Of a DNA stretch of 64,000 bases, positions 10,260 to 20,115 are shown one piece after another; within the stretch, counting starts at the first letter, position 1; each line of letters opens with the position of its first letter. The stretch is from Streptomyces hygroscopicus (GTDB lineage: Bacteria > Actinomycetota > Actinomycetes > Streptomycetales > Streptomycetaceae). The stretch is taken from contig NZ_LBMW01000002.1 of NCBI RefSeq assembly GCF_026168105.1, forward strand, positions 186,001 to 250,000. The letters are read 5' to 3'. A model generated the notes under the pieces. The model saw only the letters and a list, made by a program, of their open reading frames with translations, was not told the origin of the DNA and searched no databases. Position numbers and translations under genes: made by a program.

Positions 10260-11485
10260 AAGGCACTCCCGAGAGCGGACAGGGCGGGCAGCCGGACGGT
10301 GACGGTGGTGCCCTCGCCGGGCGCGCTGCGGACCACCGCCGCACCGCCCACCTCGGCGGCGCGCGCCCGCAGCCCGTTCAGACCGTAGCCGGCGGCCGGC
10401 GCGGTCGGGTCGAAGCCGCAGCCGTCGTCCCGCACGGAGACCGTCAACGCGTCGTCGGCGTACGCCAGTGTGATCGTGAGGGACACCGAACTCCCGGCGT
10501 GCTTACGTGCGTTGGCCAGCGCCTCCTGGCACGAGCGCAGCGCCACGACCTCCGGCCCCGCGGGCAGCGCGCGCACCGGCCCCGTGACCTCCACCAGCGC
10601 GTCGTGCCGTGCCGCTAGTCGCCGCAGGGCGTCCGGCAGCGACGACCCGTCCAGGTCGGCGGGCGCACCCCCGGCCACCAGGGCGCGCGCCTCGGCGAGG
10701 TTCTGCCGGGCAGTCTCCGCCATCAGGGCCAGATGGCGCCGGGCCTGGGGCACGTCGTGCTCGAGTTCGGCCTCCACCGCCTGGACCAGCATCAGCAGGC
10801 TGGTGAAGCCCTGTGCGAGCGTGTCATGGATCTCGCGGGAGAGCCGTTCGCGTTCGGTGAGCGCACCGTGCGCGGCGGAGAGACGGGAGATCTCGTGCCG
10901 GCTGGCGTCGAGCTCCGCGATCAGCTCGGCCCGTTCCCCGCTCTGTTCGATGATCCGGATGATCCAGCTTCCGATGACCACCGAGAAGACGAGGGTCACC
11001 AGGGCGAAGAGGGCGTTGGAGACGAGATCCCCGGCGGCCGGGCGCCACAGCAGCGCCCAGCCCGCCACGGGGAGCAGGTTGATGAGCGTCACGGCGACGA
11101 GCGCCCGGGGCATCCGCAGCGCCATGAAGCACTGCGGGATGAGCGCGAACGACATCAGCCGTGTCTCGCCGACCAGGACCGCCGAGGGCAGGAACAACGC
11201 CATCGCCCCGCCGAGGTAGCACAGCGCCCGCCGCTCCTTCGGCGGATCCCCCTGGAGCAGCGCGCGACCCACCACCACGTACCAGGGCACCAGCGGAACG
11301 AGCAGCCCGGCCGCCACGGCACGGGCGGTCCACCCCGAGTGGGCGGCGTCGAGCACGAACGCCAGGGTGGCCGCCCAGGCGACCGCGAAGTACGTGTCCC
11401 ACAGCCGGATCGAACGGTCCCAGGCATGCGCGGCGCGCGCCGTGCCGGGATCGGTCGCCCCTCGCGCCGTGCCGGGCTCCGTCAT
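10256..11485 (-). CDS. Two-component sensor histidine kinase (HisKA_3 type)
   Basis: A 409-residue NarL/LiaS/DesK-type kinase. About six hydrophobic segments fill residues 30-178 and there is no large extracellular domain, so the signal is probably sensed in or at the membrane. The dimerisation/phospho-acceptor box is ERERLSREIHDTLAQGF with His220. The ATP-binding domain has the N-box (SCQEALANARKHA) and G-boxes (DDGCGFDP, GYGLNGLRARA). The start is ATG at 11485, overlapping the permease stop by four bases; a longer upstream frame reads through the permease gene and is rejected. Confidence 0.93.
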   Translation of the reverse strand: MTEPGTARGATDPGTARAAHAWDRSIRLWDTYFAVAWAATLAFVLDAAHSGWTARAVAAGLLVPLVPWYVVVGRALLQGDPPKERRALCYLGGAMALFLPSAVLVGETRLMSFALIPQCFMALRMPRALVAVTLINLLPVAGWALLWRPAAGDLVSNALFALVTLVFSVVIGSWIIRIIEQSGERAELIAELDASRHEISRLSAAHGALTERERLSREIHDTLAQGFTSLLMLVQAVEAELEHDVPQARRHLALMAETARQNLAEARALVAGGAPADLDGSSLPDALRRLAARHDALVEVTGPVRALPAGPEVVALRSCQEALANARKHAGSSVSLTITLAYADDALTVSVRDDGCGFDPTAPAAGYGLNGLRARAAEVGGAAVVRSAPGEGTTVTVRLPALSALGSAL

Positions 11486-12327
11486 CCCTCGCGCCGGTCC
11501 TTCCAGCGGAACGTCAGCAGACACAGCGCCAATCCTGCGATGCACCAGGCCGCGAGCACCAGCGCGATCCGCCCGAACTCCCAGCTTCCCGCCTGCTCCA
11601 GGACCTTCGCCGAGTCGGGCAGGAACACGCCCCGCAACCCCTGGCACAGCCATTTCAACGGGAACAGGGCGCCGATGTCGAGCATCCAGTGGGGGATGGC
11701 GTTGACGGAGATGTACACCCCGGAGACGAACTGCACCACCAGGAAGGGCAGGACGACCACCGAACTGGCGCTCTTGGCGGACTTCGGTACGGAGCTGATC
11801 GCGATGCCGAGCAGCGCGCACGCGGTCAGCCCGAGCACGAAGATCCAGCCGAAGTCGAACCACTTCCCGGCGTCCGACGGCAGATCGACGCCGTACACGG
11901 TGGTCCCGACGAGCAGCAGGATCGCCGTCTCCAGGACACCGGTGAACAGGACGAGCCAGATCTTCCCCAGGAAGTACGCCGTCGGGGGCATGGGGGTGCC
12001 GCGCAGCCTGCGCAGGACCCTCTCGTCGCGTTCCACCGCGATCGAGATCCCCAGGGACTGGAAACTCGTCGACATGATGCCCGAGGCCATCATCGCGGGG
12101 ACGTACAGCTGCGAGGCGGTGACGCCGGTGCCGCGCACGGCGTCGTGGAAGATCGACGCGAACAGGAACAGGAAGACGACCGGGAAGGCGAAGGTGAACA
12201 CCACCTGTTCGCGCTGCCGGAAGAACTGCTTGATCTCCAGGGCGCCCCGGTGCAGTCCGAGGACCCAGGCCCCGGGCAGCCGCCCGGCGGAGGCCTCCGT
12301 CCGGGTCCGTACGGCTGTCGTGGTCAT
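11482..12327 (-). CDS. ABC-2 type transporter permease
   Basis: A 281-residue membrane protein with about six hydrophobic segments and the ABC-2/DrrB pattern, including an amphipathic N-terminal stretch (LHRGALEIKQFFRQREQVVFTF would span its start) and the central MMASGIMSTSFQSL segment. It would form the membrane channel for the ATPase encoded just upstream; such pairs usually export drugs, lipids or peptides. Its start overlaps the ATPase stop (ATGA) and its stop overlaps the kinase start. The substrate cannot be read from the sequence. Confidence 0.9.
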   Translation of the reverse strand: MTTTAVRTRTEASAGRLPGAWVLGLHRGALEIKQFFRQREQVVFTFAFPVVFLFLFASIFHDAVRGTGVTASQLYVPAMMASGIMSTSFQSLGISIAVERDERVLRRLRGTPMPPTAYFLGKIWLVLFTGVLETAILLLVGTTVYGVDLPSDAGKWFDFGWIFVLGLTACALLGIAISSVPKSAKSASSVVVLPFLVVQFVSGVYISVNAIPHWMLDIGALFPLKWLCQGLRGVFLPDSAKVLEQAGSWEFGRIALVLAAWCIAGLALCLLTFRWKDRREG

Positions 12328-13190
12328 CGCGCGTCCTCCTGCCCGGTCAGCCGCAGATACACGTCCTCCAAGGTGGGGCGGCTGATCCGCAGCCCCGGGA
12401 TCTCTCCGTCGAAGCGGCGCGTGAGCTCGGTGACCGTGCGGGTCGGCGTCCCGGTGCGCTCACGGCGGTTCCTGCCGTCCGCCTCCGTCCACTCGACGAT
12501 GGCCTCGCTGCCGAATCGGTTCCGCAGTGCCGACGCGGTGCCCTCGGCCACCACCCGGCCCTTGGCCACCACTGCCAGCCGGTCCGCCAGTTCCTCGGCC
12601 TCCTCCAGGTAGTGGGTGGTGAGCAGGATGGTCGTGCCCTCGTCGGCGAGCGTGCGGATCAGCTCCCAGAACTGGCGCCGGGCCGCCGGGTCGAATCCCG
12701 TCGTCGGTTCGTCCAGGAGCAGCAGCTCGGGGTCGCCGATCACGCCGAGCGCCACGTCGAGACGGCGGCGCTGGCCACCCGACAACCCCTTGATCCGGCT
12801 GTCCGCCTTCGCCTCGAGTCCCACCAGCCCGATGACCTTCTCCGGGTCGCGCGGCCGGGGGTAGTAGCGGGCGAAATGCCGCACGGTCTCGCGGACCGTC
12901 AACTCCGCGGGCGCGGATTCGTCCTGCCAGACGATCCCGATTTTCGAGCGCCACGCGCGTGCGGCGCGCGCCGGGTCCGCCCCGAGCACGGACACCTCTC
13001 CCCCGTCCCGGTCGCGGTTTCCCTGGAGGATCTCCACGGTGGTGCTCTTGCCCGCTCCATTGGGTCCGAGCAGGCCGAACACCTCGCCCCGCCGGATCTC
13101 CAGATCGATTCCGTCGACCGCGGTGACGTCCCCGTACTGCTTGCGCAGCCCTCGTACGTCCACCGCGAGTCCGTTCGCGTATGTGGTCAT
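12324..13190 (-). CDS. ABC transporter ATP-binding protein (DrrA/CcmA-like)
   Basis: A 288-residue ATPase with Walker A GPNGAGKST, signature LSGGQRRRLDVALG, Walker B LLLLDEPTTGFDP, and the switch His in LLTTHYLEEAEELADR. The C-terminal 70 residues beyond the nucleotide-binding domain are typical of DrrA-type exporters. ATG at 13190 is preferred; it gives MTTYANGLAVDVRGL and stands right after the divergent promoter region. It is the first gene of the operon ATPase-permease-kinase-regulator, all joined by four-base overlaps. Confidence 0.92.
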   Translation of the reverse strand: MTTYANGLAVDVRGLRKQYGDVTAVDGIDLEIRRGEVFGLLGPNGAGKSTTVEILQGNRDRDGGEVSVLGADPARAARAWRSKIGIVWQDESAPAELTVRETVRHFARYYPRPRDPEKVIGLVGLEAKADSRIKGLSGGQRRRLDVALGVIGDPELLLLDEPTTGFDPAARRQFWELIRTLADEGTTILLTTHYLEEAEELADRLAVVAKGRVVAEGTASALRNRFGSEAIVEWTEADGRNRRERTGTPTRTVTELTRRFDGEIPGLRISRPTLEDVYLRLTGQEDAR

Positions 13191-13246
13191 GGCCACGAGC
13201 CTCGGCCTGAACCGAACGTTCCGCGACGACCGTGCGTACTTCCTTA

Positions 13247-13266
13247 TGTCCATCGAACGGTGGACA
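13247..13266. promoter_or_regulatory. Operator-like inverted repeat upstream of the ABC/two-component operon
   Basis: TGTCCA and TGGACA (13247-13252 and 13261-13266) flank an 8-base spacer, placed 57-76 bases upstream of the ABC ATPase start and 66-85 upstream of the VKOR gene. A dimeric regulator such as the operon's LuxR-type protein could bind here; this is inference. Confidence 0.35.
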
Positions 13267-13331
13267 CAGGCACGTGTGCGGCACAATGACCTCAGCCCGC
13301 AGATCCAACCCCGAGCATCGGAATCGGCGTG

Positions 13332-13988
13332 ATGACCAAGACGACAGTTAGGGACGTCTCCACCGGATACACCGAGCCGGAACGCACGGACGCGCCCCGG
13401 ACGGCCGGCGGCAGCCGCGCGTTCGCCGTGCTGCTGGTGATCACCGGTGCCGCCGGTCTGCTGGCCGCGTGGGTCATCACGATCGACAAGTTCAAGATTC
13501 TCGAGGGCAAGGTGAGCGGCAAGACGTTCACCCCCGGCTGCAGCATCAACCCGATCGTGTCCTGCGGCAGCGTCATGGAGAGCAAGCAGGCCGCCGTCTT
13601 CGGTTTCCCCAACCCGATGCTCGGCCTCGTCTGCTACGGCATCGTCATCTGCGTCGGCATGAGCCTGCTCGCGCGCGCCCGCTTCCCGCGCTGGTACTGG
13701 CTGACCTTCAACTTCGGCACGCTGTTCGGCGTCGCCTTCGTGACCTGGTTGCAGTTCGAGTCGCTGTACCGGATCAACGCGCTGTGCCTGTGGTGCTCGC
13801 TGGCGTGGGTCGCCACGATCACCATGTTCTGGTACGTGACCTCGTTCAACGTGCGCAACGACTTCCTGCCCGCCCCGCGCCCGCTGAAGAACTTCCTCGG
13901 CGAGTTCACGTGGGTCCTCCCCGTCACCCATGTCGGCATCATCGCCATGCTGATCCTGACCCGGTGGGGAAGCCAGCTCTGGGCCTGA
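13332..13988 (+). CDS. Vitamin K epoxide reductase (VKOR) family membrane protein
   Basis: A 218-residue protein with about five hydrophobic segments. It has the redox motif CLWC ([12 protein letters not shown]) and a second pair of cysteines in the first extracytoplasmic loop ([14 protein letters not shown]), the layout of bacterial VKOR homologues that re-oxidise DsbA-like thiol oxidases using menaquinone. No DsbA-like gene lies beside it. ATG at 13332 or the GTG just before it (13329) could be the start; I cannot decide between them. It is divergent from the ABC operon. Confidence 0.88.
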   Translation: MTKTTVRDVSTGYTEPERTDAPRTAGGSRAFAVLLVITGAAGLLAAWVITIDKFKILEGKVSGKTFTPGCSINPIVSCGSVMESKQAAVFGFPNPMLGLVCYGIVICVGMSLLARARFPRWYWLTFNFGTLFGVAFVTWLQFESLYRINALCLWCSLAWVATITMFWYVTSFNVRNDFLPAPRPLKNFLGEFTWVLPVTHVGIIAMLILTRWGSQLWA

Positions 13989-14065
13989 GCCGGGGCCGGT
14001 CGCCGGGCCGGGCGGCGTCGCCAGTGGGGTACTGCGCTTTGCGGGGTACACCCCGAGACCCCCGG

Positions 14066-14071
14066 TAGGGT
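14066..14071 (+). promoter_or_regulatory. Probable -10 element of a leaderless rarA promoter
   Basis: TAGGGT ends six bases before the GTG of rarA. A transcript starting at the usual distance would begin at or next to the start codon, and no Shine-Dalgarno sequence is visible, so translation would be leaderless. Confidence 0.45.
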
Positions 14072-14077
14072 TTCAGC

Positions 14078-15433
14078 GTGGAGCCCGACCTGTTCACCGC
14101 CGCCGCAGAAGAACGCCAGGAGAAGGACCCGACCGGCAGCCCCCTGGCGGTACGCATGCGCCCGCGCACCCTCGACGAGGTGGTGGGCCAGCAGCATCTG
14201 CTCAAGCCGGGGTCCCCGCTGCGCAGACTGGTCGGCGAGGGCAGCGGAGGGCCCGCCGGTCCCTCCTCGGTGATCCTCTGGGGCCCGCCCGGCACCGGCA
14301 AGACGACCCTGGCCTATGTCGTCTCGAAGGCCACCAACAAGCGCTTCGTGGAGCTGTCGGCGATCACCGCGGGCGTGAAGGAGGTCCGCGCGGTCATCGA
14401 GGGCGCCCGCCGCGCCACCGGCGGCTTCGGCAAGGAGACCGTCCTGTTCCTGGACGAGATCCACCGCTTCAGCAAGGCCCAGCAGGACTCCCTGCTCCCG
14501 GCCGTCGAGAACCGCTGGGTGACCCTGATCGCGGCGACCACGGAGAACCCGTACTTCTCGGTGATCTCCCCACTGCTGTCCCGCTCCCTGCTGCTCACCC
14601 TCGAGCCGCTCACGGACGACGATGTGCGCGGACTGCTGCGCCGGGCCCTGGCCGACGAGCGCGGCCTGGCGGGCGCCGTCACGCTCCCCGAGGACACCGA
14701 GGCCCATCTGCTGCGGATCGCCGGCGGCGACGCCCGCCGCGCCCTGACCGCCCTGGAGGCCGCGGCCGGGGCCGCCCTCGACAAGGACGAGCCGGAGATC
14801 GGTCTGACGACCCTGGAGGAGACCGTCGACCGGGCCGCGGTGAAGTACGACCGCGACGGCGACCAGCACTACGACGTGGCGAGCGCCCTGATCAAGTCGA
14901 TCCGTGGCTCGGACGTCGACGCCGCGCTGCACTACCTGGCCCGAATGATCGAGGCCGGGGAGGACCCCCGCTTCATCGCCCGGCGTCTGATGATCTCCGC
15001 GAGCGAGGACATCGGCCTCGCCGACCCGAACGCGCTGCCGACAGCCGTCGCCGCCGCCCAGGCCGTCGCGATGATCGGCTTCCCGGAGGCCGCGCTCACC
15101 CTCAGCCACGCCACCATCGCCCTCGCCCTCGCCCCCAAGTCCAATGCGGCGACCACGGCGATCGGCGCGGCCATGGAGGACGTCCGCAAGGGACTGGCCG
15201 GGCCCGTGCCCCCGCATCTGCGCGACGGGCACTACAAGGGCGCGGCCAAGCTCGGCCACGCACAGGGGTATGTGTATCCGCACGACCTGCCCGAAGGCAT
15301 AGCCGCCCAGCAGTACGCCCCGGACGCGCTCAAGGACCGGGAGTACTACACCCCGACCCGCCACGGCGCCGAGGCGCGGTACGCGGACGCCGTGGAGTGG
15401 ACCCGCAAGCACCTGGGTCGGAAGCAGCCGTAG
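14078..15433 (+). CDS. rarA: Replication-associated recombination protein A (RarA/MgsA), AAA+ ATPase
   Basis: A 451-residue clamp-loader-like AAA+ ATPase associated with stalled replication forks. It begins with the family's hallmark ([20 protein letters not shown]), then Walker [10 protein letters not shown] at about residues 69-77, Walker [10 protein letters not shown] near 126, sensor 1 ([19 protein letters not shown]), and the C-terminal tetramerisation region ([24 protein letters not shown] would span its start) ending in [10 protein letters not shown]. Start is GTG at 14078, giving MEPDLF, just after a -10-like hexamer. Confidence 0.93.
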   Translation: MEPDLFTAAAEERQEKDPTGSPLAVRMRPRTLDEVVGQQHLLKPGSPLRRLVGEGSGGPAGPSSVILWGPPGTGKTTLAYVVSKATNKRFVELSAITAGVKEVRAVIEGARRATGGFGKETVLFLDEIHRFSKAQQDSLLPAVENRWVTLIAATTENPYFSVISPLLSRSLLLTLEPLTDDDVRGLLRRALADERGLAGAVTLPEDTEAHLLRIAGGDARRALTALEAAAGAALDKDEPEIGLTTLEETVDRAAVKYDRDGDQHYDVASALIKSIRGSDVDAALHYLARMIEAGEDPRFIARRLMISASEDIGLADPNALPTAVAAAQAVAMIGFPEAALTLSHATIALALAPKSNAATTAIGAAMEDVRKGLAGPVPPHLRDGHYKGAAKLGHAQGYVYPHDLPEGIAAQQYAPDALKDREYYTPTRHGAEARYADAVEWTRKHLGRKQP

Positions 15434-15779
15434 TCAGCCTGTAGACTTACCCGAAGCGCTGCGTCCCGTGTCCGGCACCTCACAAAAGGGGAGCCGGCGC
15501 CACCAGAGCGGGACATCCAGCCGGAACCCCACCGCCGTACGGCATGGGGATCCAGGAGCGTCGCGCACCGTCGAACGGTGTCGCGGGCAGCCCACCACCT
15601 CCCCGGAAGCCCCGGGGACAGGTCGGTGGGCCACTCGCGTGCTGCACGTATGTGCCCAGACCAGGGGAGCGGCTGCCCGGCAGGTCCCACGCGGACCCGC
15701 AGGGTTTCCCCGGCTGCGGATGCGACCTCCCTAACCCTGGTGAAGCCGATTACACACAGAAACACGAGGTGTTTGGTTC
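15434..15779 (+). promoter_or_regulatory. rpsD promoter and long structured leader (no gene)
   Basis: These 346 bases contain no convincing gene. A -10-like TAGACT is at 15442-15447. Just downstream are nested complementary arms: GTCCCG (15463-15468) with CGGGAC (15509-15514), enclosing CCGGC (15472-15476) with GCCGG (15493-15497). If transcription starts near 15454 the leader is over 300 bases long. S4 is a known translational autoregulator in other bacteria, so an S4-binding leader is possible. That is inference; I do not recognise a described motif. Confidence 0.4.
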
Positions 15780-16394
15780 ATGGCGAACCAGTCCCGCCCC
15801 AAGGTCAAGAAGTCCCGTGCCCTCGGCATCGCGCTGACCCCGAAGGCCGTCAAGTACTTCGAGGCCCGCCCCTACCCGCCGGGCGAGCACGGCCGCGGCC
15901 GCAAGCAGAACTCGGACTACAAGGTCCGTCTGCTGGAGAAGCAGCGTCTGCGCGCGCAGTACGACGTGTCCGAGCGCCAGCTGGTGCGCGCCTACGAGCG
16001 TGCCTCCAAGGTCCAGGGCAAGACCGGTGAAGCGCTGATCATCGAGCTCGAGCGCCGTCTCGACGCGCTGGTCCTGCGTTCGGGCATCGCCCGCACGATC
16101 TACCAGGCCCGCCAGATGGTCGTCCACGGCCACATCGAGGTCAACGGCCAGAAGGTCGACAAGCCGTCGTTCCGCGTCCGTCCCGACGACGTCGTGATGG
16201 TCCGCGAGCGCAGCCGTGACAAGACGCTCTTCCAGGTCGCCCGCGAGGGTGGCTTCGCCCCCGACGGCGAGACCCCGCGCTACCTCCAGGTGAACCTCAA
16301 GGCCCTGGCGTTCCGCCTGGACCGCGAGCCGAACCGCAAGGAGATCCCGGTGATCTGCGACGAGCAGCTCGTCGTCGAGTACTACGCCCGCTGA
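15780..16394 (+). CDS. rpsD: 30S ribosomal protein S4
   Basis: A 204-residue primary 16S rRNA-binding protein that starts assembly of the 5' domain of the small subunit. The S4 RNA-binding domain is clear at about residues 92-150 ([37 protein letters not shown]), and the C-terminus is the usual VVEYYAR. The N-terminal region has no cysteines, so this is the zinc-independent form. The start is ATG at 15780. It stands alone here, not in the alpha operon beside rpoA, as is usual in streptomycetes. Confidence 0.96.
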   Translation: MANQSRPKVKKSRALGIALTPKAVKYFEARPYPPGEHGRGRKQNSDYKVRLLEKQRLRAQYDVSERQLVRAYERASKVQGKTGEALIIELERRLDALVLRSGIARTIYQARQMVVHGHIEVNGQKVDKPSFRVRPDDVVMVRERSRDKTLFQVAREGGFAPDGETPRYLQVNLKALAFRLDREPNRKEIPVICDEQLVVEYYAR

Positions 16395-16502
16395 TCGCTT
16401 TCCGCGGACGCAGCACTCCCAGCACAGCAGCCCGTCGTCCCCCCGCCCCACCGGGCCGGGCGGGACGGCGGGCTGCCGCGTTGGCCCGGCGCAACTCCCC
16501 GA

Positions 16503-16538
16503 GGGGCGGCCCCTAATCCGGTACGGACCGGCCGCCCC
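16503..16538 (+). terminator. Hairpin after rpsD
   Basis: GGGGCGGCC (16503-16511) and GGCCGCCCC (16530-16538) form a perfect 9-bp stem with an 18-base loop that can fold further. No T-run follows. It probably ends the rpsD transcript. Confidence 0.5.
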
Positions 16539-16545
16539 GGCGCGA

Positions 16546-16551
16546 TAGGCT
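16546..16551 (+). promoter_or_regulatory. Possible -10 element for the DUF948-DUF6167-alaS unit
   Basis: TAGGCT in GCGATAGGCTCGGG, about 45 bases before the DUF948 gene and after the rpsD hairpin. No clear -35 is visible. Confidence 0.35.
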
Positions 16552-16594
16552 CGGGGCACGACTTTTCGATGTTCAGGCACGTTCTAGGGAGCGG

Positions 16595-17074
16595 GTGCGC
16601 GCGGTGTCCGGTGGAGAAGTGGCCGGGATCCTCGTGGCCGTCTTCTGGGCGATCCTGGTCTCCTTCCTCGCCGTCGCCCTGGCGAGGCTGGCCCAGACGC
16701 TCAAGGCGACCACCAAGCTGGTGGCGGACGTGACCGACCAGGCCGTACCGCTGCTGGCCGAGGCCTCCACCGCGGTGCGCTCCGCACAGAGCCAGATCGA
16801 CCGGGTCGACGCGATCGCCTCGGACGTACAGGAGGTCACGTCGAACGCGTCGGCTCTGTCGACGACCGTCGCGTCCACCTTCGGCGGCCCCCTGGTCAAG
16901 GTCGCCGCCTTCGGCTACGGCGTGCGCCGGGCGATCGCCGGCCGTCGTGAGAACGTGCCCGCCAAGGCGCCCCGGCGTACCGTGATCGTGGGCCGCACCG
17001 TCCCGTCCCCGCGACGGGAGAAGCGGAACGACCGGGGGAACAGCCGGGGAAACAACCGGGATAAGGGGAACTGA
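16595..17074 (+). CDS. DUF948 family membrane protein
   Basis: A 159-residue protein with one N-terminal hydrophobic segment (ILVAVFWAILVSFLAVALA), then an amphipathic, coiled-coil-like region (residues about 38-95), a Gly/Ala-rich stretch, and a very basic tail rich in Arg, Asn and Gly. This is the DUF948 layout; its biochemical role is unknown to me. Two in-frame GTG starts are possible: 16595, four bases after AGGGA, and 16604, giving the N-terminus SGGEVAGIL. It lies seven bases before the DUF6167 gene and probably forms an operon with it and alaS. Confidence 0.8.
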   Translation: MRAVSGGEVAGILVAVFWAILVSFLAVALARLAQTLKATTKLVADVTDQAVPLLAEASTAVRSAQSQIDRVDAIASDVQEVTSNASALSTTVASTFGGPLVKVAAFGYGVRRAIAGRRENVPAKAPRRTVIVGRTVPSPRREKRNDRGNSRGNNRDKGN

Positions 17075-17081
17075 CCGAGCG

Positions 17082-17429
17082 ATGTTCCGCCGTACCTTCT
17101 GGTTCACCACGGGCGTCGCCGCCGGTGTGTGGGCCACCACCAAGGTCAACCGCAAGCTGAGGCAGCTGACCCCCGAGAGCCTGGCCGCGCAGGCGGCGAA
17201 CAAGGCGGTCGAGACGGGCCACCGGCTCAAGGACCGCGCGCTGGACTTCGCGTCCGACGTCCGCGCGGGCATGGCCCAGCGGGAGGCCGAGCTGGACGAC
17301 GCGCTCGGGCTGAACGCGCCCGTCGACCAGCTCCCCGCACCCCGGCGGTACACCGCCGTCGAGAACCGCAACGACCCGAAGTACATCGACACGTCGACGT
17401 ACTCGTACAACCGGAATGAGGACCACTGA
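17082..17429 (+). CDS. Small DUF6167-type protein
   Basis: A 115-residue protein beginning [20 protein letters not shown], a short hydrophobic N-terminal segment that may anchor it, followed by a charged helical region ([20 protein letters not shown]) and a polar C-terminus rich in Asn and Tyr. I recognise it as an actinobacterial family found next to alaS; no function is known to me. Its stop overlaps the alaS ATG by one base (TGATG), which implies translational coupling. Confidence 0.75.
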   Translation: MFRRTFWFTTGVAAGVWATTKVNRKLRQLTPESLAAQAANKAVETGHRLKDRALDFASDVRAGMAQREAELDDALGLNAPVDQLPAPRRYTAVENRNDPKYIDTSTYSYNRNEDH

Positions 17430-20101
17430 TGGAGTCGGCTGAAATCCGCCGCCGCTGGTTGAGCTTCTTCGAGGAGCGCGGTCACACCGTCGTCCCTTCG
17501 GCGTCGCTCATCGCGGACGACCCGACTCTGCTGCTCGTCCCGGCCGGCATGGTGCCCTTCAAGCCCTACTTCCTGGGTGAGGTCAAGCCGCCGTTCCCGC
17601 GCGCCACCAGCGTGCAGAAGTGCGTGCGCACGCCCGACATCGAAGAGGTCGGCAAGACCACGCGGCACGGCACGTTCTTCCAGATGTGCGGCAACTTCTC
17701 CTTCGGCGACTACTTCAAGGAAGGCGCCGTAAAGTTCGCCTGGGAACTGCTCACCACGCCCCAGGACAAGGGCGGTTACGGCCTCGACCCCGAGCGCCTG
17801 TGGATCACGGTCTACCAGGACGACGACGAGGCCGAGCAGATCTGGCGCGACGTGATCGGCGTCCCGGCCGAGCGCATCCAGCGTCTGGGCATGAAGGACA
17901 ACTTCTGGTCCATGGGCGTGCCCGGCCCCTGCGGCCCCTGTTCCGAGATCAACTACGACCGCGGCCCGGAGTTCGGCGTCGAGGGCGGCCCCGCCGTCAA
18001 CGACGAGCGGTACGTGGAGATCTGGAACCTCGTCTTCATGCAGTCCGAGCGCGGCGAGGGCACCGGCAAGGACAAATTCGAGATCCTCGGCGATCTGCCG
18101 AGCAAGAACATCGACACCGGCCTCGGCCTGGAGCGGCTCGCCATGATTCTGCAGGGCGTGCAGAACATGTACGAGATCGACACCTCCATGGCCGTGATCA
18201 AGAAGGCCACCGAGCTCACCGGCGTCGCCTACGGCGACTCGCACGACTCGGACGTCTCGCTGCGCGTCGTCACCGACCACATGCGCACCGCCACCATGCT
18301 CATCGGTGACGGAGTGACCCCGGGCAACGAGGGCCGCGGCTATGTGCTGCGCCGCATCATGCGCCGCGCCATCCGCAACATGCGCCTGCTCGGCGCCACC
18401 GGCCCGGTGGTCCAGGAGCTCATCGACACCGTGATCGAGATGATGGGCCAGCAGTACCCCGAGCTCATCACCGACCGCGAGCGCATCGAGAAGGTCGCCC
18501 TCGCCGAGGAGGCCGCCTTCCTGAAGACGCTGAAGGCCGGCACCAACATCCTCGACACGGCGGTGACCGAGACCAAGGCCGCCGGCGGCAGTGTTCTGCC
18601 CGGCGACAAGGCCTTCCTGCTCCACGACACCTGGGGCTTCCCGATCGACCTCACCCTCGAGATGGCCGCCGAGCAGGGGCTTTCCGTGGACGAGGACGGC
18701 TTCCGCCGGCTGATGAAGGAGCAGCGGGAGCGCGCCAAGGCCGATGCCCAGGCCAAGAAGACCGGCCACGCCGACCTCGGCGCCTACCGTGAGATCGCCG
18801 ACGCCGCCGGCGAGACCGACTTCATCGGCTACACGGACACCGAGGGCGAGTCCACCATCGTCGGCATCCTCGTCGACGGCGTCTCCTCGCCGGCCGCGAC
18901 CGAGGGCGACGAGGTCGAGGTCGTCCTCGACCGCACCCCCTTCTACGCCGAGGGCGGCGGCCAGATCGGCGACACCGGCCGCATCAAGGTGGACTCCGGT
19001 GCCGTGATCGAGGTCCGCGACACGCAGAAGCCGGTCCCGGGCGTGTACGTCCACAAGGGCGTGGTGCAGGTCGGCGAGGTGACCGTCGGCGCCAAGGCCC
19101 ACGCCTCGATCGACTCGCGCCGCCGCAAGGCCATTGCCCGCGCCCACTCGGCCACGCACCTCACCCACCAGGCCCTGCGTGACGCCCTCGGTCCGACGGC
19201 CGCCCAGGCGGGTTCCGAGAACCAGCCCGGCCGCTTCCGCTTCGACTTCGGCTCCCCGTCGGCCGTCCCGACGGCCGTGATGACCGACGTCGAGCAGAAG
19301 ATCAACGAGGTGCTCGCCCGAGACCTGGACGTGCAGGCCGAGATCATGGGCATCGACGAGGCCAAGAAGCAGGGCGCCATCGCCGAGTTCGGCGAGAAGT
19401 ACGGCGAGCGCGTGCGCGTCGTGACCATCGGCGACTTCTCCAAGGAGCTGTGCGGCGGCACCCACGTGCACAACACCGCCCAGCTCGGTCTGGTGAAGCT
19501 GCTCGGCGAGTCCTCGATCGGCTCCGGTGTCCGCCGTATCGAGGCCCTGGTCGGCGTCGACGCCTACAGCTTCCTCGCCCGCGAGCACACGGTCGTCAAC
19601 CAGCTCACCGAGCTGCTCAAGGGCCGTCCGGAGGACCTGCCCGAGAAGGTCTCCAGCATGCTCGGCAAGCTGAAGGACGCCGAGAAGGAGATCGAGAAGT
19701 TCCGGGCCGAGAAGGTGCTGCAGGCCGCTGCCGGTCTCGCCGAGGCCGCCAAGGACGTCCGCGGCGTCGCGGTCGTCACCGGCCGGGTCCCCGACGGCAC
19801 CACGCCCGACGACCTGCGCAAGCTGGTTCTCGACGTACGCGGCCGTATCCAGGGCGGGCGGCCGGCGGTCGTCGCCCTGTTCACCGTCAACAACGGCAAG
19901 CCGCTGACGGTCATCGCCACCAACGAGGCCGCCCGCGAGCGCGGTCTCAAGGCCGGTGAACTGGTCCGTACGGCCGCCAAGACGCTCGGCGGCGGCGGTG
20001 GCGGCAAGCCGGACGTCGCGCAGGGCGGTGGCCAGAACCCGTCCGCCGTCGGCGAGGCCGTCGACGCCGTGGAGCGCCTGGTCGCCGAGACAGCCAAGTA
20101 G
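17429..20101 (+). CDS. alaS: Alanyl-tRNA synthetase
   Basis: Charges tRNA-Ala and edits mis-acylated Ser/Gly. The 890-residue protein is full length: class II catalytic core at the N-terminus ([38 protein letters not shown]), a tRNA-recognition domain, the editing domain with zinc-binding [11 protein letters not shown] and CGGTHVHNT, and a C-terminal DHHA1 domain whose glycine-rich end ([15 protein letters not shown]) is typical. It overlaps the DUF6167 stop and is followed after 14 bases by ruvX. Confidence 0.97.
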   Translation: MESAEIRRRWLSFFEERGHTVVPSASLIADDPTLLLVPAGMVPFKPYFLGEVKPPFPRATSVQKCVRTPDIEEVGKTTRHGTFFQMCGNFSFGDYFKEGAVKFAWELLTTPQDKGGYGLDPERLWITVYQDDDEAEQIWRDVIGVPAERIQRLGMKDNFWSMGVPGPCGPCSEINYDRGPEFGVEGGPAVNDERYVEIWNLVFMQSERGEGTGKDKFEILGDLPSKNIDTGLGLERLAMILQGVQNMYEIDTSMAVIKKATELTGVAYGDSHDSDVSLRVVTDHMRTATMLIGDGVTPGNEGRGYVLRRIMRRAIRNMRLLGATGPVVQELIDTVIEMMGQQYPELITDRERIEKVALAEEAAFLKTLKAGTNILDTAVTETKAAGGSVLPGDKAFLLHDTWGFPIDLTLEMAAEQGLSVDEDGFRRLMKEQRERAKADAQAKKTGHADLGAYREIADAAGETDFIGYTDTEGESTIVGILVDGVSSPAATEGDEVEVVLDRTPFYAEGGGQIGDTGRIKVDSGAVIEVRDTQKPVPGVYVHKGVVQVGEVTVGAKAHASIDSRRRKAIARAHSATHLTHQALRDALGPTAAQAGSENQPGRFRFDFGSPSAVPTAVMTDVEQKINEVLARDLDVQAEIMGIDEAKKQGAIAEFGEKYGERVRVVTIGDFSKELCGGTHVHNTAQLGLVKLLGESSIGSGVRRIEALVGVDAYSFLAREHTVVNQLTELLKGRPEDLPEKVSSMLGKLKDAEKEIEKFRAEKVLQAAAGLAEAAKDVRGVAVVTGRVPDGTTPDDLRKLVLDVRGRIQGGRPAVVALFTVNNGKPLTVIATNEAARERGLKAGELVRTAAKTLGGGGGGKPDVAQGGGQNPSAVGEAVDAVERLVAETAK

Positions 20102-20115
20102 GAACGGCCGCGAGC

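Noticed and set aside
10256..11863. A longer kinase of 535 residues
   Set aside because: The extra N-terminal 126 residues overlap the permease in another frame and have the composition of a shadow frame; the ATG at 11485 forms the usual four-base overlap.
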